Assembly (NCBI RefSeq): GCF_018991925.1
Contig: NW_024737068.1
Span: 8,425,337 to 8,489,336, forward strand
Length of the DNA: 64,000 nt
Origin: Homarus americanus
Taxonomy: Eukaryota > Arthropoda > Malacostraca > Decapoda > Nephropidae
Direction: 5' to 3'
Shown here: piece after piece, positions 31,707-43,012 of the stretch
How positions within the stretch are numbered: the first letter of the stretch is position 1
Layout: each line of letters begins with the position of its first letter
Notes under the pieces: generated by a model
Databases searched by the model: none
What the model was told of the DNA's origin: nothing
Seen by the model: the letters and a program-made list of their open reading frames with translations, nothing else
Translations under genes and position numbers: made by a program

Positions 31707-32300
31707 AGGGAAGGTGAGAGAAGGTGAGGGAAGGTGAGGGAAGGTGAGAGGTGAGGGAAGGTGAGGGAAGGTGAGGGAAGGTGAGGGAAGGTGCGGTGAG
31801 AGAAGGTGAGGGAAGGTAGAGAGAAGGTAGGGAAGGTGAGGGGAAGGTGAGAGAAGGTGAGAGAAGGTGAGGAAGGTGAGGGAAGGTGAGGGAAGGTGAG
31901 AGAAGGTGAGGGAAGGTGAGGGAAGGCAGGAAGGTGAGAGAAGGTGGAGGGAAGGTGAGAGAAGGTGAGGGAAGGAGGGGTTGGGTGAGGGAAGGTGAGA
32001 GAAGGTGGAGGGAAGGTGAGGGAAGGTGAGAGAAGGTGAGGGAAGGTGTGAGGGAAGCAAAGGGAAGGCAGAGGGAAGGGAGAGGAAGGTAGAGGGAAGG
32101 TGAGGGAAGGTGAGAGAAGGTGAGAGAAGGTGAGGGGTTGGGTGAGGGAAGGTGAGGGGAAGGGAGGAAGGGAGAGGTGAGAGAAGGTGAGGGAAGGTGA
32201 GGGAAGGTGAGAGAAGGTGAGGGAAGGTGAGGGAAGGTGAGAGAAGGTGAGAGAAGGTGAGGGAAGGTGAGAGAAAGTGAGGGAAGGTGAGAGAAAGTGA
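31707..32300 (+). repeat. 10-bp minisatellite GAGGGAAGGT
   Basis: About 58 units of GAGGGAAGGT or GAGAGAAGGT, with occasional deletions. The plus strand has almost no C. The long open frame on the minus strand (Leu/Ser/Pro/His) is a by-product. Confidence 0.96.
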
Positions 32301-32359
32301 GAGAAATAGAGTGAATACCAATCTAATAGATAGTAGGAGAAACACTATCATTGTCACTA

Positions 32360-32590
32360 TCACCACCGTCCCTTCTCCACCACCATCATCACCATCCCTT
32401 CTCCACCACCATCATCACCATCCCTTCTCCATAGCTACCCTCAATCACCCCACCTCCATCACTACCATCTCTACCCCTCGTCCCCCATCACTATCCCCAT
32501 CACTATCACCATCCTTCCTCCATCACTACCATCACCACTCCACCTCCATCACTATCACCACTCTATCACTACCATCACCATCCTCCCCCC
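32360..32590 (+). repeat. CCATCA-rich tract
   Basis: ACCATCATCACCATCCCTTC occurs twice in tandem, followed by looser CACCATCACT words. Confidence 0.85.
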
Positions 32591-34012
32591 ACAAAATAGT
32601 ACACACCAAGGCCTCCTGAACAATTCTTCGACTCACGTTAATAGAAGAACCTTTCGCCCCCCCCTGAAACTCCCCACAATAAATGCATCTGTATCTGTGG
32701 CAAAACTTGGATCATGTAACTCAGTCTCCATTCCCTCAACTGTAGTTCCTTTGGGGAGTAGACGAGAGATAATGAATCCAGGGAGACATAATCCATAAAC
32801 TCAGACCACCAAGAGATCTACCGAACACCCGGATGAGATCATGATGTTGGCCTAGAATAAAGAGAGACTGGAAGATGCTGATTATTATTATGCTTCTACC
32901 CTAGTAATTATCTAATCTTCCCTACAGTACAATCAGAGAGGTGAAGAGACAGTGGGTGAGAGGAGACTACGAGGAATATGGACCTTAATCATGGGTTTCA
33001 TCTCATTACAGTAAGGTCAGGTTTCCAGGGTAGCAATGACCAGCAGTTCTTGAGTGACCTGGCCGCTCTAGCCCTTTAGTGTTCCAGCAGCTTAGAGTAA
33101 TGAGTCAGACGTATAGTGAGTCTTTAGCATATACTTGACTCACGACTTTCACCCAACAAGCTTCAAGAATCCCATTGTTTTGTAAATTTTGGTTTGTAAA
33201 AAAAAAAAAATGGATAATGAATATAATTTTTATGCGAGGTCAGGAAATTAGTCAAAATATTCAATAATTATTCCTATCCTCTATCCTGAGGTTATGGCTT
33301 TACTGAACCTAACTCACCAAATATAAAGCATAAATAAAACAGTATAGTTTTCCATCATTTTAATTGTCAACATTACATCACTTCTCACTAAGGAGACACC
33401 AAATGGTTGGACATTATGGGATAGTAATATTTACAGTGGAATAACAGGTTCTTTACTACCATTTAAAACTTGATAGTTATGTGATGAGAATTGTTGTCCT
33501 GAGAGAGATTACCATAAAAAATAATATTTTCTATAATATAAAAAAACTGTATTGCATAATTAAACACAAGTACAATATCATACAATAACTTAAGCTCAAC
33601 ACTACATATTAGGCTTATTAATATTTAAAAAAAAAAATCCTCACATAGTATTTTATCCAATATATAATCTATTTTCTCTATCATATTTTTTTATTTCCTA
33701 ATTCACAACTAACTATAAATTTCCCCCAAATAATTTAGAATAAAAATACTAAATTTCACAAAAGAAGACATACCAATTAAAAACATATAAATTAAAATCT
33801 CACATAATAATTAATCCACTTTCTACCTTAATAATAAACCTTTGTAAAAAAAAATGCCTTTCTAATCTAATTGAATAATAAGCCATTGTAAAAAAATGTA
33901 AATTGTAAATCTAACCTGGACATCAACACTCATCAACAGTACACATACGGATAAAAAACAATGTAAAAAAAATAACCTTCATACAGCGTAACAGCTTCAT
34001 TACCTGAAGATA
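32591..34012. other. Stretch without recognised gene
   Basis: 32640-33180 is complex sequence without a recognised gene; 33190-34000 is strongly A/T-rich with several poly(A) runs. Confidence 0.6.
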
Positions 34013-34570
34013 ATGAACACTCCAGACCAACTGTGTACATCAGCTTGAACATCCAGTCCATGGTGAACACTCCAGACCAACTGTGTACATCAGTTTGAAC
34101 ATCCAGTCCATGGTGAACACGCCAGACCAACTGTGTACATCAGTTTGAACATCCAGTCCATGGTGAACACTCCAGACCAACTGTGTACATCAGTTTGAAC
34201 ATCCAGTCCATGGTGAACACTCCAGACCAACTGTGTACATCAGCTTGAACATCCAGTCCATGGTGAACACGCCAGACCAACTGTGTACATCAGTTTGAAC
34301 ATCCAGTCCATGGTGAACACTCCAGACCAACTGTGTACATCAGCTTGAACATCCAGTCCATGGTGAACACTCCAGACCAACTGTGTACATCAGCTTGAAC
34401 ATCCAGTCCATGGTGAACACGCCAGACCAACTGTGTACATCAGCTTGAACATCCAGTCCATGGTGAACACTCCAGACCAACTGTGTACATCAGCTTGAAC
34501 ATCCAGTCCATGGTGAACACTCCAGACCAACTGTGTAAATCAGCTTGAACATCCAGTCCATGATGAATAC
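34013..34570 (+). repeat. 50-bp minisatellite, about 11 high-identity units
   Basis: Unit contains AACACTCCAGACCAACTGTG, TACATCAGCTTGAACATCCA and GTCCATGGTG. Units differ at two positions (ACTCC/ACGCC, CAGCTTG/CAGTTTG), allowing their order to be read. Identity is above 95 percent. Confidence 0.96.
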
Positions 34571-34935
34571 TCCAGACTGACTATGTACATCAGCTTGAAC
34601 ACTCCAGACCAACTGTGTACATCAGCTTGAACATCCAGTCCATAATGAACATTCCAGACCAACTGTGTACATCAGTTTGAACACTTCAGACCAACTGTGT
34701 ACATCAGCTTGAACACCCAGTCCATGGTAAACACTCCAGACTGACTGTGTTCATCAGCTTGAACACAAAGTCCATGGTGAACACTCCAGACTGACTATGT
34801 TCATCAGCTTGAACACCCAGTCCATGATTGAACACTCCAGACTGACTGTACATCAACAACTGCACCACGATGAACACTTTAAGACTAACCGTGTACATCA
34901 CCATGAACACGCCAGACTGACTGTGTACATTACCA
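34571..34935 (+). repeat. Decayed edge of the 50-bp minisatellite
   Basis: About seven further units with internal deletions and substitutions (CCAGACTGACTGTGTTCATC), fading out near 34935. The left boundary at 34013 is abrupt. Confidence 0.88.
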
Positions 34936-35554
34936 TCATCTGCACCAAAATGAACAACAGAACACAGTATCATCATCATCTTCTCTTGAACATTTATGAA
35001 CGGCTCTTACTAACACTACAGTATTCCTCAGCGTTTGGTAGCGTCAGTGAACAAGTTTTTGAGGCTACATGAAATTATTCCTAAATTTCCATCTTGTTGA
35101 GGAAGACACAACAAAGACCCGGAGATTAAAAAAAATAAAAATAAAATAAGAAAATACAAGAAGAAAAAAAAAACTTCCAAAAACACATATAATTCTGTTG
35201 TTTTTAATAAATTACAAAACAAAGGTTGGATATAGTTTAGTTATAAATTTATTATCTCTGGTTATTCCAAGTAATAAAATACATTATCAAATGAGTTAAA
35301 TTAGTTTGTTTATTTTTCGAAAGTTTGAAAAGATCTTGAAGGATTATTTTTTTTTTTTGATCGACAGAGACACAATATAAACACGTCATATACACCGAGT
35401 TAATTTTATCGTTGGAGTTACTGTACCTATTTAACGATACCTGATACCAAATCATGATGAATCCTTACCAGTGAAACAGACACAACGTAATAGGTCAACT
35501 GAAGTCACATTCCTCTTAAGATCTACCCAGGAGTGTAAACATTGACCTCATTAT

Positions 35555-35592
<38 letters not shown>

Positions 35593-35985
35593 ACACAAAA
35601 CACATTATAAATCTTCAGTAAGTCTTATTATTATTAGACTTTCACCCTTCATAACATATTATTAGACTTCACTCTTATAACTCTCTCTATGACTCTACTG
35701 TAAGAAGCATGATATGTTGGGAACTGTTCTGAGATATTATATAACACAGGTTTATAACACTCTCAGGAGCGCGTTCAGAATCTATGGTAAAAGGTGATTG
35801 TATGAACAGGTAAGGTAAAGGTAAGGTATTTTGTATCTTTCACTAACTCACTCACTCACTCACTCACTCTCTCTCTCTCTGGTTCATCACAGACCAGAAG
35901 AGTAAAATGTGTGGTTTACAGTCTCTTATTTATTGTAAAGGTTCATATTTATCATTTATTGTACATTTTTGTTCTGTATCCATCT
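34936..35985. other. Stretch without recognised gene
   Basis: A/T-rich; a (CA)n of about 15 units at 35559-35590, (CTCA)n near 35840-35866. No gene. Confidence 0.6.
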
Positions 35986-36056
35986 TTATTTATTATTTAT
36001 TTATCACGTGTTGGTTTGTTTATTATTTATTATTTATTTATTGAGGTTGGTTTATA
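35986..36056. repeat. (TTTA)n-like tract
   Basis: TTATTTATTATTTATT with one interruption. Confidence 0.8.
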
Positions 36057-36164
36057 TTTATTCCACGTTGCGTTTATTTCTCCATTCAACGTTGCTGCGT
36101 GTAACACCAACCAGTACCAAACGCTACGAATATGGATCCTATAAAGCAGCAAGCATAGGGGAGA

Positions 36165-36268
36165 AGAACATAAAGGAGGCGGGGAGGGGGGGAATGAAGA
36201 GGAACAAGAAGAGGAGGAGGAAGAGGGGAAAGAAGTGAGGGGGGAGGAAGGAGAGGGGGGGGGGTGGT
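36165..36268 (+). repeat. Purine-rich tract
   Basis: GGGGAGGGGG, GAGGAGGAGG and a final G run. Confidence 0.82.
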
Positions 36269-36379
36269 CTTCCCAATTCACCAAGAACGATCGTCAACCA
36301 GAACTAAGATCTTCGGACAATTAGTTATATATGTACAGGTATTTTTTTAATTGATTTTGACTGAGTATCGAGGATTTGG

Positions 36380-37628
36380 TACTGGTGTCACGGCCAGCCA
36401 GGGAAAGTTTACAGCAATGGTTCGCAAAGGTTCCGAGTGACGTGTTTGTATGAGTATTTAGAATCTGTCTTTGGGAAGGAAAAATATATATATAATATCG
36501 TTGAATTTTACATGTGAGAACGGCAGGTTTTATTTTGTCGAAGGAAGATCCCGTTAGCTCTGGTTTTCACGTGCTTTAGGGGGGCTGTGTCATACCCGGG
36601 GCTGGTAAGGGTCTATTATAGTCCTAACAGCGGCCAAATTTGTCACTTATTTAGAGAGAAAAAAATGGAGGGGAGGGAGACATAGTTGGGACGTCTGATT
36701 CCACAATTACGTTCCTCCCCGCCAAGAGATGCGTCTTCATTCATATCTATGTGGAGAAGGTGGACCCCTCCAGAGGCGTTAAAGCTCGACACTCTCGTAC
36801 TGAACATAGTTTGTATACATAACTTGTCAGTTTCTTTTCTTCCATCGACGCTCACTTGGAACACGATAGAATCTATACTAAATGAAAAAACAAAATCTCT
36901 TCTTTTGTACGCGTCACCACAAAATGATATGCACATGCACACTTCACTAGTACAATGTACACCGAAACACAGGTAGCTCCTCGGCCGTTCTCGACCATAT
37001 GCCCCTTTAGAAGGGAACTTCACCACATGATTGTCAATGTATCACACAATTTTCTCTGTCTGCCACCCCGTAATCCAACGTACCCTCGTTCACAGTTCAC
37101 ATCAAATTAACAGATTGTCTGTCACTGTTATCTGATTCAAAAGAACTTGTTTATCGTCACCGAGAGTTTTACAACACTCCTCGTCCATTGCAGATCCCTT
37201 CTCAAGAGGAGAGGGGAAGGGAGAGGGGAGGTAGGGGAGAGGGGGAACAACACCAGGAACTGGTGTTGTGGAGATCATGGTGGGCACTCGGGAATGTGTA
37301 CAGTACAGTCATAGTTCAGGGGTCGGAAGTGACTTACGTACGATAGAACGGAATCTTTGGTAATGGTGACTGGTGAGACTCACGCAGACGTCACCTTCGG
37401 CGAGACGATCACACGCTAACTTGTCGCTTATTTCACGAAAATCTCACGAATATCTCACGCTCGCGGCCACATAGACCGAGTCACCGTCCTATTCACCACC
37501 TTGGAGAGTCTCCCTGTAGCGCCCCGCGATGGGATCTGGCCGTGCGTGAGGAAACACTGGCAGGTGGGCGGCTGGGGACAATTCCAGAGTGACGGGCGAC
37601 AGTGTAGCAGGTGGGTATATGGGCGAGC
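36380..37628 (-). other. Probable 3' UTR region of Distal-less
   Basis: About 1.25 kb immediately downstream of the Dll stop. It is mostly complex, with only one purine-rich patch (37202-37250), unlike the surrounding repeats. On the minus strand an AATAAA signal lies near 36530 and another near 36074, either of which could end the transcript. Open frames here (near 36643-37026 on both strands) resemble no known protein. The UTR assignment is inferred from position. Confidence 0.4.
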
Positions 37629-38201
37629 TTAAGTAAGAAGGTTGTGCTGGTTCTCTGCAGCGTACCAGGAGTACATGTAGGGCACGGAGACGGGTGGCTT
37701 CATGTCCCCCCAGTGGTGGGCGGCTGGGCCGGGGGAGGAGGCTGAAGGTGGCAGGGACGAGAGGAGGGGTGGCGGGAGGTGCTCGCCCACGGACGCCGCC
37801 GACTGGGACGAAGGAGTGTGGCTAGACGACTGCTGCTGTTGCGACGACTGCTGTTGAGACTGTTGCTGGGACTGTGGGCCCTGTGCCTGCTGGGACTGTG
37901 AGGGCCCCGAAGGTGAGGGCCCCTGGGAGGAGGGGCCGTGAGGGGTGCTGGCGGTAGCCATGCTAGTGTAAGGATGAGAGGAGGGTGGGCTCTGGGCGGT
38001 GGGCGGCGTTGGGGAGATGCTTTGAGGCGTCGACGAGGGCAGGGGCTGGCCCAGGGGGGAGGATCCCTCCAGCGGGGAGCCTGCCAGGGGGGAGCCCGGG
38101 GTGATGGGAGCTCCCATGGGCGTGCTGGGTCCGCTGCCACTCTGGGCCGCCTTCATCAGCTTCTTGTATTTACTCCGTCGGTTTTGAAACCAGATTTTGA
38201 T
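37629..38201 (-). CDS. Dll: Distal-less homeobox protein, last coding exon
   Basis: Distal-less is a nuclear homeodomain transcription factor that specifies distal limb parts and sensory structures in arthropods. This exon gives 190 residues to TAA at 37629-37631. It opens with IKIWFQNRRSKYKKLM, homeodomain residues 45-60, including Gln50 and Asn51 of the recognition helix, then KAAQ, as in arthropod Dll (vertebrate Dlx has NKRSKFKK). The rest is a low-complexity activation-type tail: Pro/Ser/Gly-rich, a Gln-rich run near residues 98-128, then HHWGDMKPPVSVPYMYSWYA and the end NQHNLLT. A splice acceptor abuts codon 45, and an intron between homeodomain residues 44 and 45 is typical of Dll. Ile at 45 replaces the commoner Val. 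The preceding homeodomain exon is not recognised in the window, so this CDS is partial. Confidence 0.93.
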   Translation of the reverse strand: MKIWFQNRRSKYKKLMKAAQSGSGPSTPMGAPITPGSPLAGSPLEGSSPLGQPLPSSTPQSISPTPPTAQSPPSSHPYTSMATASTPHGPSSQGPSPSGPSQSQQAQGPQSQQQSQQQSSQQQQSSSHTPSSQSAASVGEHLPPPLLSSLPPSASSPGPAAHHWGDMKPPVSVPYMYSWYAAENQHNLLT

Positions 38202-38225
38202 CTGCGGGAAGACAAGAGAAAACAC
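38202..38225 (-). other. Splice acceptor of the Dll terminal exon
   Basis: On the minus strand TTTTCTCTTGTCTTCCCGCAG precedes ATCAAAATC at 38201: a pyrimidine tract and CAG exactly at the homeodomain 44/45 intron position. Phase is 0. Confidence 0.88.
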
Positions 38226-38285
38226 AGTGAATAAACAATGGTGGAGAACTATGGTCGACGAGACTTACATACATTATCAGTAATT

Positions 38286-38345
38286 ACAGTGTGTGTGGTG
38301 TGCGGGTGTGGGTGTGGGCGTGGGCGGGCGTGGGCGGGGCGGCGG
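38286..38345 (+). repeat. GGGTGT/GGGCGT-rich patch
   Basis: GGGTGTGGGCGTGGGCGGGC-type sequence inside the Dll intron; CpG- and G-run-rich. Confidence 0.7.
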
Positions 38346-38477
38346 CCACACATCAGCAGAGGCCGCACGCCCACTGTCAGGCCGGGTAGTGGGCCCCACA
38401 CGTCACGCCCATCAGATAACACGGCAGAGACGCCCGCTCACCTCAGATGTATGAGCGGTAATTACATGGTTATTCCT

Positions 38478-38772
38478 GGCCACCCGACCAAGGCAGCCCT
38501 CCACGGCCCTTACTGCCGCCCACCCGCCCGTTCTGCCGCCCACCCGACCAAGGCAGCCCGCCACGACCCTTACTGCCGACCACCCGCCCTTGCTACTGCC
38601 CACCCGACCAAGGCAGCCCTCCACACTACCTGCCGCCCACCCGCCCGTTCTGCCGCCCACCCCGCAACCCTCCGGCCCTTTTGGTCTGGACCAAGGCACC
38701 CGACTGCCGCCAAGGCAGTCCGCCACGGCCCGCTGCCGCCCACCGCCCGTGCTGTCGCCCACCCAACCAGGC
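38478..38772 (+). repeat. ~60-bp C-rich minisatellite
   Basis: About four to five units, each with CACCCGACCAAGGCAGCCC and ACTGCCGCCCACCCGCCCGT. Itself built from two ~30-base halves (GCCGCCCACCCG recurs twice per unit). CpG-rich. It begins about 280 bases upstream of the Dll exon, in the intron. Confidence 0.9.
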
Positions 38773-39162
38773 AACCCGTCACGTTGTTGCCGTTAACTCC
38801 ACTACCCCCACCCCCACACACCTCCCCACATATACACAAAGCTAGTTGACTCAATTAAAAGAAGACAAAGAAAGGTAAAACTAATTAAATTCCAGCACTC
38901 AGCCAACATTGTCTGTACACAAGAAAAACATATTCCAGGGCAACTATCACTACCACCGCTCCCTCATCACGTGACGAACCCTGCTCTAACTACCTAATTG
39001 CCCCACTTCATAACTCCACCCCTTTAACAAGCTCTCTAATTAGGTATTACCAGAATGCAAAATTGTATGAACGTCCGCCCTACCTGTCGAGCTTAATACT
39101 ATAAATTTATTTAATATGCTCATGGAACTGGGCTTATATATTTTGGTGGGTGAACAAAACTG

Positions 39163-39535
39163 GTGGCGGTGGTGGTGGTGGTGGTGGTGGTGGTGGTGGT
39201 GGTGGTAGTGTAGTGGTGGTGATGGTGGTGGTGGTGGTGGTGGTGTGGTGGTGGTGGTGGTGGTGGTGGTGGTGGTGGTGGTGGTGGTGGTGGTGGTGGT
39301 GGTGGGTGGGTGGTGGTGGTGGTGGTGGTGGTGGTGGTGGTGGTGGTGATGGTGATGGTGATGGTGGTGGTGGTGGTGGTGGTGGTGTGGTGGTGGTGGT
39401 GGTGATGGTGGTGGTGGTGGTGATGGTGGTGGTGGTGGTGGTGGTGGTGGTGGTGGTGGTGGTGGCGTGTGGTGGTGGTGGTGGTGGTGGTGGTGGTGGT
39501 GGTGGTGGTGGTGGTGGTAGTGGTAGTGGTAGTGG
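39163..39535 (+). repeat. (GGT)n microsatellite, about 370 bases
   Basis: GGT with scattered GAT, GTG and AGT interruptions. Poly-Gly, poly-Val and poly-His frames are by-products. Confidence 0.97.
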
Positions 39536-39628
39536 TGGCGGTAATGGTGGTGGTAGTTATTACGATAATGTCGGTGTTCTCGACGTAAACAAAAGAAAAA
39601 AATCAACTAATTTTCCTCATATCAGTAC

Positions 39629-39662
39629 CACTAACCTAACCTAACCTAACCTAACCTAACCA
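39629..39662 (-). repeat. Interstitial CCTAA tract
   Basis: About six CCTAA units in the Dll intron. Confidence 0.85.
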
Positions 39663-39940
39663 AAGCGAACCTAACATGACCTGAAATTCTAAACTGATTC
39701 ATAAATATTATACTGTCATGCTGTTAAGAAATTGAAGATAAATAACAATAATGATACATATAATATTTAATTATATAAAGCTTCAACTTAATACAGTATT
39801 AGGATTATATATGTAGTTATGAGATAATTAATTACCTCGGTTATATATTTATCAGTAAACACAAGACCAACAGTGACATACAGGTAAGTCTTGCGTTCTA
39901 TATTTATTACCTGAGTTAAGAAGGTAACCCAAGGCGGTGT
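39663..39940. other. AT-rich stretch without recognised features
   Basis: Nothing recognised. Confidence 0.55.
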
Positions 39941-40122
39941 AGCTATGTGTGTGTGTGTATGTGTATGTATGTTTACGTATGTGTGTATATTTGCATGTAT
40001 GTGTGTGTATGTATATGTGTGTATGTGTACATGTGTGTTTGTATGCATATGAATGTGTATATGTGTGTGTGAGTGTACGTACGTGTGTGTGTGTGTGTGT
40101 ACATGTGTGTGTGTGTATGTTT
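39941..40122 (+). repeat. GT/TATG-rich tract
   Basis: GTATGTGTGTATATGTGTGT-type imperfect alternation. Confidence 0.88.
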
Positions 40123-40302
40123 TGTGGTTGCGGTAATGATAGCTCCAGCCAGGGGTGAGATATGTGTAGATGGTGTTTCCTGACGGCGGGTCCAGATAGC
40201 GGCTTCAGATACCCGACACCGGGATTTATGACACAAATTCGTACAACAAAAACAAACGATGCCAATGGTTCAGCTCAAGGCTCTTTGGCGATGGCTGGCG
40301 GA

Positions 40303-40428
<126 letters not shown>

Positions 40429-40512
40429 AGTAGACGTGTGAAAGGGCAGGGATATGGAGATAGGAGATAGAGTGAGAGAGAAGAGAATTGACAGGTAAAG
40501 CAACGTGGGTTT

Positions 40513-40541
40513 TCGAAAGAAAGAAAGAAAGAAAGAAAGAA
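40513..40541. repeat. (GAAA)n microsatellite
   Basis: About seven AAAG units. Confidence 0.9.
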
Positions 40542-41030
40542 CTGAATGATGTAAGGAAATAGGAAAATTCTTGATACTAATAGAAGTAAAAAAGAAACAA
40601 AACAGAATAATCAAGGAATAATGAATTACTGATAATCACACAAAACAAAGCAGAAAAAAAATAATTTACATAAGAATAAAGAGAAAAAAAGCAAATTAAG
40701 TAAAGTAGGAGGATAAGAAAATTTACATCAATAAGAAACAAATGGAAACCATAATAAGATAAAGAAGAAATAGGAAAACTATCAACAATATAACGAAAAC
40801 CTTAAAAAAAAACTGATAATCATAAGCGAAAGATAACAAACGAAATTCTTAATAAACAAAGAAAAAAACAAAAGAATATAAAATAACATACGATAGGTAT
40901 AAAAGCAAATAAAAATAAATAAAAATAAAATAAAATAAAACACAAATAGGAGAAATTGATAATCAGAAAAGAAATTATTTATGTATATATATATGTAGGA
41001 GATTGTTCCCGTGTTCCTATGAGCCAAACC
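40542..41030. other. A-rich stretch
   Basis: AAAATAAAAT-like; no gene. Confidence 0.7.
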
Positions 41031-41112
41031 AAACCGCATTTAAAATCACGTGATGGGAGTGTAAAATCAGTCAGCGAGAGTAAGACAATAATTACTGCAG
41101 ACAGCGCCCGGG
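41031..41112. promoter_or_regulatory. Candidate regulatory island 1 in the Dll intron
   Basis: Complex sequence between an A-rich and a purine-rich tract. Contains ATCACGTGAT (palindromic E-box), CAATAATTACTG (homeodomain-type TAATTA) and TCAGTCAGCG. Function inferred only from composition and position. Confidence 0.25.
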
Positions 41113-41114
41113 GG

Positions 41115-41485
41115 ATAGGCTGACCTGGGAAGGGGGGTCAGGAAGAGGGGGTAGGAGAGGGAGGGGTAGAGAGGAGGAGGAGGAAGGAGGGATGGAAGTG
41201 AGGGAGGGTGTAAGGTAGGGAGAGACAGAAGGGTAGAGGAGAAGTGGAGAGGAGGGAAGGGGGAAGAGGATAAGGGGGGAAGGGGGAGAGGTGAAAGGGG
41301 GAGAGGGAGGGAATAGGTAGAGAGAGAAAGGTAGAGAGGAGGAGGAGAAAAGTGTGAAAGGGAAGGTGTAGGTAGGGGAGAAAGGGGCAGAGAGGAAGGG
41401 GAGAGACTGAGGTAAAAAATAGAGAGAACGGGAGGTAAAAGGAGGATAAAGGGAGATAGAGGGAGAAGAAAGGGAGATAAAGTAG
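41115..41485 (+). repeat. Purine-rich tract
   Basis: GGAGAGGGAG, GAGAAAGGTA and similar words for about 370 bases. Confidence 0.88.
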
Positions 41486-41556
41486 GCTGGATAAATACCT
41501 CATTGACGTAAGGCTGTAAAATAAAAGAGTTAAAATGACCTTCGAGGTGATATGGG

Positions 41557-41576
41557 TCTCTCTCTCTCTCTCTCTC

Positions 41577-41611
<35 letters not shown>
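41557..41611. repeat. (CT)n microsatellite
   Basis: About 27 CT units with one CA interruption. Confidence 0.95.
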
Positions 41612-41613
<2 letters not shown>

Positions 41614-41653
41614 TTATGTTCTTGTTGATTCTTGTCTGTAATTTTCTATTCTC

Positions 41654-41850
41654 CAGGTGAGGAGGCTAAGTGAGGAGAACAGGTGAGAACAGGTGAGGAG
41701 GACAAGTGAGGAGGGCAGGTGAGGAGAACAGGTGAGTACATGTGAGGAGGTCAAGTGAGGAGGCCAGGTGAGGAGGCCAGGTGAGGAGGCCAGGTGAGGA
41801 GGCCAGGTGAGAAGGCAAGGTGAGGAGGGCAGGTGAGGGGGCCAGGTGAG
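41654..41850 (+). repeat. 13-bp minisatellite GGTGAGGAGGCCA
   Basis: About 14 units, variants GGTGAGGAGAACA, AGTGAGGAGGACA and GGTGAGAAGGCAA; the four central ones are identical. Every unit contains GGTGAG, which is also the 5' splice-site consensus. Confidence 0.93.
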
Positions 41851-41957
41851 TTTACTACCTCTTCCACAGGTAGACGTCAAGTACGTAATGGCTTCTACAG
41901 ACGAGAGTTTCACGTAATAAAAGTTGGGGATTATTGGCTGTTGTCGATGGGGGAGGA

Positions 41958-42079
41958 TCTCCCTCTCTCTCTCTCTGGCTATTTCGTTTTGTCTCTATAC
42001 GGTATTTATCTCTCTCCCTGTGTCTCTCTTGCTCTTTCTGGTTACTTGTGTTTCTCTTTATACGGTATTTATCTCTCTC

Positions 42080-42124
<45 letters not shown>
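41958..42124. repeat. CT-rich tract with ~86-bp duplication
   Basis: TCTCTCTCTC tracts; the phrase TATACGGTATTTATCTCTCT occurs at 41995 and 42059, a duplication of about 64 bases, ending in (CT)n. Confidence 0.85.
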
Positions 42125-42125
<1 letters not shown>

Positions 42126-42859
42126 GCACACGCTATAATGAAAGCCAGATTACAAGGCCGTCTATAATTTATCCACAAATTAAGAACACAGAATTATTGT
42201 CAATATCTGCGGATCAACACCGAGTCTGCAGCAGAAAATTAATTGACAAACACACACAGGTAAACAAGTAAATAAATCAAGATATAAAAATGACGAAAAT
42301 ATTTTGTTTTGTGGAGAGAAAAAAAAAATAATAAGATCGATGATTATGACAAAATATTCACACACTGTCGACGGTGCGGCTTCCATGACTTAGATTTTTA
42401 AAAGTTCCTACGATTTTTTTGTTTTTTTGTCGTAAGTTAAAGGTGTCGGAGTTTTTATATCTGGTTGACTTTAGATCCGATAAAAATGCGTTAAAAAAAT
42501 GCTTGAATTTACCATCGGTTAGGAGACAAAATTACACTAAATCTCTAACTTAACTAGATACGTAAATTTAGTATCAGTTAAGAGACAAAAATAAAGTTAT
42601 GAAATAAATGTATCCGGTTCGAGTCTTAGTTTAATTTGGGTGCCATTTTTTTTTTTGTATATTATCTTCAGTTCCTAATTACGAGGAGTATTTATCGTAA
42701 GTATTTATAAAACGGGTAATAAAAACACATCTAGTTAGTGAATAGTCTTAGAGCAACATCGACGCCATATTAGTTCTAAGGTTAAAATGCTGTGATCTCA
42801 ATTAAACTTAGAAAATTAGAGCGTGTGAAGGTATAAGACTCGTAGCCCCCTGACCGTCA
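42125..42859. other. AT-rich stretch without recognised gene
   Basis: Nothing certain. An isolated GGTTCGAGTC (B-box-like) at 42617 has no A box partner. Phrases GTAAATTTAGTATCAGTTAA and its variant at 42507 hint at a ~64-base decayed repeat. Confidence 0.5.
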
Positions 42860-43012
42860 CACTACACCCTCCTCTGCACCACTAACAGCGCCATTACACT
42901 AAGGTTCCCGGGCCAATCAGGAGGTGGTGGGGGGGGGCCAATAAAACGATTTAACACGTTGGTGATCAAGCCAATTAGTTCCCGGGACGATGAAACCATT
43001 TAGCGACACCAC
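42860..43012. promoter_or_regulatory. Candidate regulatory island 2 in the Dll intron
   Basis: TTCCCGGGCCAATCAGGAGG and CCAATTAGTTCCCGGGACGA share CCAAT and TTCCCGGG in opposite arrangement, and CCAATAAAACGATTTA lies between. Complex, GC-balanced. Function is inferred from composition and arrangement. Confidence 0.25.

Noticed and set aside
31695..32366. 223-codon minus-strand frame of Ser/Pro/Leu/His
   Set aside because: Direct translation of the GAGGGAAGGT minisatellite.
34013..34570. CRISPR-like regular direct repeats
   Set aside because: There are no unique spacers; units are contiguous and the genome is eukaryotic. The 34-bp and 56-bp arrays were rejected as CRISPR for the same reason.
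36643..37026. Overlapping open frames on both strands downstream of Dll
   Set aside because: No family features; position fits the Dll 3' UTR better.
37700..38140. Second minus-strand frame of 146 codons inside the Dll exon
   Set aside because: Shadow of the GC-rich Dll coding sequence in another frame; Arg/Pro-rich, no homeodomain.
38238..38849. 203-codon plus-strand frame rich in Pro/Arg/His
   Set aside because: Formed by the C-rich ~60-base minisatellite antisense to the Dll intron.
39040..39644. Poly-His/Pro and poly-Gly/Val frames of 160-190 codons
   Set aside because: Translations of (GGT)n microsatellite.
42600..42640. Isolated GGTTCGAGTC as a tRNA gene
   Set aside because: No A box at a suitable distance and no foldable cloverleaf.
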